This document shows positions 3,572-6,244 of a stretch of 6,244 bases of DNA, piece after piece. The notes below the pieces were generated by a model, which saw nothing but the letters and a program-made list of their open reading frames with translations, was not told the origin of the DNA and made no database searches. The stretch lies in the NCBI GenBank assembly GCA_026419705.1, contig JANZYY010000305.1, positions 1-6,244 of the forward strand, given 5' to 3'. The stretch is from Fischerella sp. (GTDB taxonomy: Bacteria > Cyanobacteriota > Cyanobacteriia > Cyanobacteriales > Nostocaceae). Every line of letters begins with the position of its first letter. The stretch's first letter is position 1. Position numbers and translations under genes: made by a program.

Positions 3572-6244
3572 ATGACCAAGGGTAATCACGTTATTTTCAT
3601 TCATCCAGATGGAACCAGTCCATCTCATTATGCGTTGGCGCGGTTTGTCGATAAAGGCCCTGACGGACGGTTGAATTGGGACACTCTTGACCATGCTGGT
3701 GTCTATCTGGGTCACATGGAAGATCAGCTTGGTGGAACTTCCAATGCGGGTGCTGTGACTCACGCCACAGGTGCTAAGGTTTACGCAGAATCTTTTGGCT
3801 TCAATCAGGATGGCTCACCAGTAACTTCACTTTCTGGTAACACTGGTAAGACAATTGTACAGGAAGCGATCGCTGCTCAAAAGGTAACAGCCTTAATTCA
3901 GTCTGGTGCCATCTATGAACCAGGTACAGCAGCTTTTGTTGCTCAAGTGGGTGAACTTGAAGTTGATGGTAGAAAGATTCCACCCCGTCAACAAACTGCC
4001 GAGATTGCTAAGCAGGTAATCCTATCAGGTGTAGATTTTATCCTGGGTGGTGGCGAACTCAACCTCTTGCCTGTAGGTACAGATGGTTTCCATGCAACAG
4101 CAGAAGAACTGGATGCCCTGAGTACTAGCCCCATCCAACGCCCTACAGAAAATCTTATTGAACTAGCCAAGAGCAATGGCTACACTGTTGTTTATACTGA
4201 GGAGCAACTGCGTGATTTGCTCGACCCATCTAAGTATCCCACTCCACCGACCAAGGTTCTGGGTGTTTTTGCTCCGGTTCATACCTTCAACGATCGCCCA
4301 GAGGAAGTTTTAGCAGAACGAGGACTACCTCTTTATGTAGAAACAGCACCGACAATCGCCGAAATGCTGGAAGTCACCCAGCAATTGATGGAAAAACATC
4401 CCAACTTTGACAACGGCTCCATCGCCATCGTCGAGGAGGAAGGAACCGACAACTTCGGCAATAATAACAACGCTGCTGGTACTTTAGAAGCTTTGCGCCG
4501 TGGCGATGCTGCGATCGGCGTAGCGCAGAATTTTCTTGAGAAGTACGATAATACCCTGATACTGACTGCTGCTGATAGTGATGCCGGTGGTTTACAAGTA
4601 CGCGACCCACTCGATGCTAATGAACCAGTAGGCACTATCAACAATAACCCAACCACAGAACCGCGTCTAGTTCCTCTAGATGGCATCACTGGCGCCAACA
4701 CCCTACCCTTCGTTAGCGCACCAGATGCAGACGGCGATGTCTTCAATTTTGGGGTTGGTTGGGCAGGTACACCCGACTTCAGCGGTTCGATTGTTGCGAA
4801 AGCAGAAGGTCTCAATGCCGACAAACTACCTGCTACGGTAGACAATACCGGCATGTACGAGTTGATGTACGAAACTCTATTCGATACTGAACTAGAGTCC
4901 CGCAACCCAGCACCAAAACCAGCACCACCAGCTACCAAAGAGACTGGTAATGTCATCTTTATTCACCCAGATGGAACCAGTCCTTCTCACTACATGGCAT
5001 TGCGAAACATCGACAAAGGTCCAGATGGCAGACTCAACTGGGATAAGATGTCCAATGCAGGTGTGTACTTAGGACACATGGAAGACCAGTTAACTGGTAC
5101 ATCCAATGCTGGTGCTGTCACCCACGCTAACGGCGTGAAGGTGTTTGCAGAATCCTTTGGTTTAAATGAAGATCAATCCCGTATTACCCCAGCCTCTGGT
5201 AAAACTGGTGCTACTATCTTAGAAGAAGCGATCGCTGCTGGAAAAGCTACCGCCCTCATCCAATCTGGGCACCTAGCCGAGCCTGGTACTGCTGCTTTTG
5301 CTGCGGAAACTACTAACCGCTTTGGTGACGATATTCGAGCTAGGGATAAGTACGCTGAAATCATCGAACAGGTTATCCGCTCCGGTACTAATGTCATCAT
5401 GGGTGGTGGAGAATTATACATGTTGCCAGTAGGTACTACTGGATTCCATGTCACCGCCGAACTTGATGCTTCCGAAACCCGTCCCGAACGCCGCCCCAAA
5501 ATTAACTTAATTGAACTAGCCAAATCTTTAGGCTACACAGTCGTCTACACAGAGGAACAGCTCAACAAGTTAGTCAACAGTCCAAATCCTCCAGAGAAGC
5601 TGTTGGGTGTGTTCGCCGCCATTCATACCTTCGACGATCAAACAGAAGAAGAACTGGGATTAAATACCTCCGATCCCTCACCACTTTACGTTCCCACAGC
5701 ACCAACAGTCGCTGAGATGCTCGATGCTTCTCTCAAGATTATTTCTAAAGATCCAGATGGTTTCTTTGCTGTGGTCGAGGAAGAGGGAACTGACAATTTT
5801 GGTAACAATAACAACGCTGCTGGTACAATCGAAGCAGTACGACGAGCAGACGCAGCCATTGGCGTAGCGACCGACTACGTGGATAATCAAGATCCCAATA
5901 CCTTAGTAATTACCGCTGCCGACAGTGATGCTGGTGGACTACAGGTGTTCCAATATACGCCTTACAGCCGTCCCAGCGGCAACTATACTAGTGAACCCGA
6001 GCTAGCAGACAGTGAGCCTAGCGTACCTTTCATCAACGTTAACCCCACAACCACCGACAGCACTCAGAACTTCTTAGATGGTGAAAAAGGTAGCACGGCT
6101 AGCCCTGAATTTCCGTGGATTCCTTTCTCTGCTCAAGACAGCATAGATGGGCCAATGGGGAACTTTGGCGTTGCCTGGGTTGGTACTCCCGATTTCCCTG
6201 GTAGTATTGTTTCCAAAACCTACGGCATGAATGCAGATAAACTG
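3572..6244 (+). CDS. Atypical alkaline phosphatase with two tandem PhoA-like domains (3' end beyond window)
   Basis: The frame is open for 891 codons to the window edge. It should release phosphate from organic phosphoesters outside the cytoplasm. Two related domains occur, about residues 5-445 and 460-891+, joined by a Pro/Ala-rich linker (446-455). Compared with E. coli PhoA each has: the first metal Asp in HPDGTS (D13, D467); the nucleophile Ser in GTSNAGAVTHA (S57, S511); EPGTAAF; the acidic motif VEEEGTDNFGN (E288/D293, E736/D741); and TAADSDAGG (D335, D784). Residues aligned with Zn ligands His331 and His370 are Asn (N297, N745) and Ser (S336, S785), so it is an atypical member. Copy 2 has about 23 extra residues before NFGV. 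The ATG at 3572 is the only start after an in-frame stop at 3545; no Shine-Dalgarno and no signal peptide are seen. Large signal-less cyanobacterial phosphatases often carry C-terminal calcium-binding repeats for type I export; that part would lie beyond the window. A Pho box precedes it. Confidence 0.9.
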   Translation, partial: MTKGNHVIFIHPDGTSPSHYALARFVDKGPDGRLNWDTLDHAGVYLGHMEDQLGGTSNAGAVTHATGAKVYAESFGFNQDGSPVTSLSGNTGKTIVQEAIAAQKVTALIQSGAIYEPGTAAFVAQVGELEVDGRKIPPRQQTAEIAKQVILSGVDFILGGGELNLLPVGTDGFHATAEELDALSTSPIQRPTENLIELAKSNGYTVVYTEEQLRDLLDPSKYPTPPTKVLGVFAPVHTFNDRPEEVLAERGLPLYVETAPTIAEMLEVTQQLMEKHPNFDNGSIAIVEEEGTDNFGNNNNAAGTLEALRRGDAAIGVAQNFLEKYDNTLILTAADSDAGGLQVRDPLDANEPVGTINNNPTTEPRLVPLDGITGANTLPFVSAPDADGDVFNFGVGWAGTPDFSGSIVAKAEGLNADKLPATVDNTGMYELMYETLFDTELESRNPAPKPAPPATKETGNVIFIHPDGTSPSHYMALRNIDKGPDGRLNWDKMSNAGVYLGHMEDQLTGTSNAGAVTHANGVKVFAESFGLNEDQSRITPASGKTGATILEEAIAAGKATALIQSGHLAEPGTAAFAAETTNRFGDDIRARDKYAEIIEQVIRSGTNVIMGGGELYMLPVGTTGFHVTAELDASETRPERRPKINLIELAKSLGYTVVYTEEQLNKLVNSPNPPEKLLGVFAAIHTFDDQTEEELGLNTSDPSPLYVPTAPTVAEMLDASLKIISKDPDGFFAVVEEEGTDNFGNNNNAAGTIEAVRRADAAIGVATDYVDNQDPNTLVITAADSDAGGLQVFQYTPYSRPSGNYTSEPELADSEPSVPFINVNPTTTDSTQNFLDGEKGSTASPEFPWIPFSAQDSIDGPMGNFGVAWVGTPDFPGSIVSKTYGMNADKL
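3590..4828 (+). repeat. Phosphatase domain, copy 1 of a tandem intragenic duplication
   Basis: Residues 7-419 align with residues 461-891 of the same protein. The first half of the copies is in register at a 1362-base offset; for example CCAGATGGAACCAGTCC recurs exactly at 3605 and 4967. The DNA has otherwise diverged widely at silent sites, so the duplication is old. Confidence 0.85.
4952..6244 (+). repeat. Phosphatase domain, copy 2 of a tandem intragenic duplication
   Basis: This is the second copy, cut by the window edge about 25 residues before its expected end. It is longer than copy 1 because of a Ser/Thr/Pro-rich loop between TAADSDAGG and NFGVAW (about residues 790-865). All motif residues of copy 1 are kept, so neither copy looks degenerate. 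Confidence 0.85.

Noticed and set aside
3374..3763. Minus-strand open frame of 129 codons spanning the phosphatase start
   Set aside because: Its N-terminal half is antisense to strongly conserved phosphatase codons and the rest covers intergenic DNA with no family resemblance.
4333..4956. Minus-strand open frame of 207 codons
   Set aside because: It is a Ser/Ala/Pro-rich shadow of the phosphatase reading frame; its presence reflects codon bias in the real gene.
5173..5523. Minus-strand open frame of 116 codons
   Set aside because: This is another antisense shadow, and it resembles the one at 3988-4176 only because the two phosphatase domains are homologous.

Overview
The window looks like a chromosomal piece from a filamentous, probably heterocyst-forming cyanobacterium (Nostocales). 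The evidence is five exact copies of the HIP1 octamer GCGATCGC (1408, 1709, 1854, 3866, 5228), a cyanobacterial-type siderophore receptor and siderophore permease pair, a SphX-type phosphate-binding lipoprotein, and a very large, atypical, signal-less alkaline phosphatase. Genus cannot be fixed from the sequence. The first 19 bases are not genomic: they are the Tn5 mosaic-end (Nextera) adapter, so the contig really begins at base 20.

Layout. (1) 21-428 (+): the C-terminal 135 residues of a TonB-dependent siderophore receptor. (2) 476-1777 (+): an RhtX/FptX-type major-facilitator permease, about 50 bases downstream and probably in the same operon. The pair forms an iron-siderophore import module, with the receptor in the outer membrane and the permease in the inner membrane. 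(3) 1778-1868: a short convergent gap with a degenerate 8-bp tandem repeat and one HIP1 site. (4) 1869-2942 (-): a SphX/PstS-family phosphate-binding lipoprotein. (5) 2973-3226 (-): a decayed glutaredoxin gene, with a one-base frameshift, loss of the second active-site Cys and loss of the cis-Pro. (6) 3227-3571: AT-rich intergenic DNA with a hairpin and a probable Pho box. (7) 3572 to beyond 6244 (+): a giant alkaline phosphatase, at least 891 residues, made of two tandem PhoA-like domains joined by a Pro/Ala linker and running off the end.

Functionally the right half is a phosphate-scavenging locus: a divergently transcribed phosphate-binding protein and phosphatase, with a Pho-box-like motif before the phosphatase. 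The left half is iron acquisition. The most notable observations are the unreported glutaredoxin pseudogene, and the phosphatase, whose two copies both replace residues aligned with the Zn-ligand histidines of E. coli PhoA. I see no mobile element, CRISPR array, tRNA or rRNA, and no clearly new defence or other multi-gene system.
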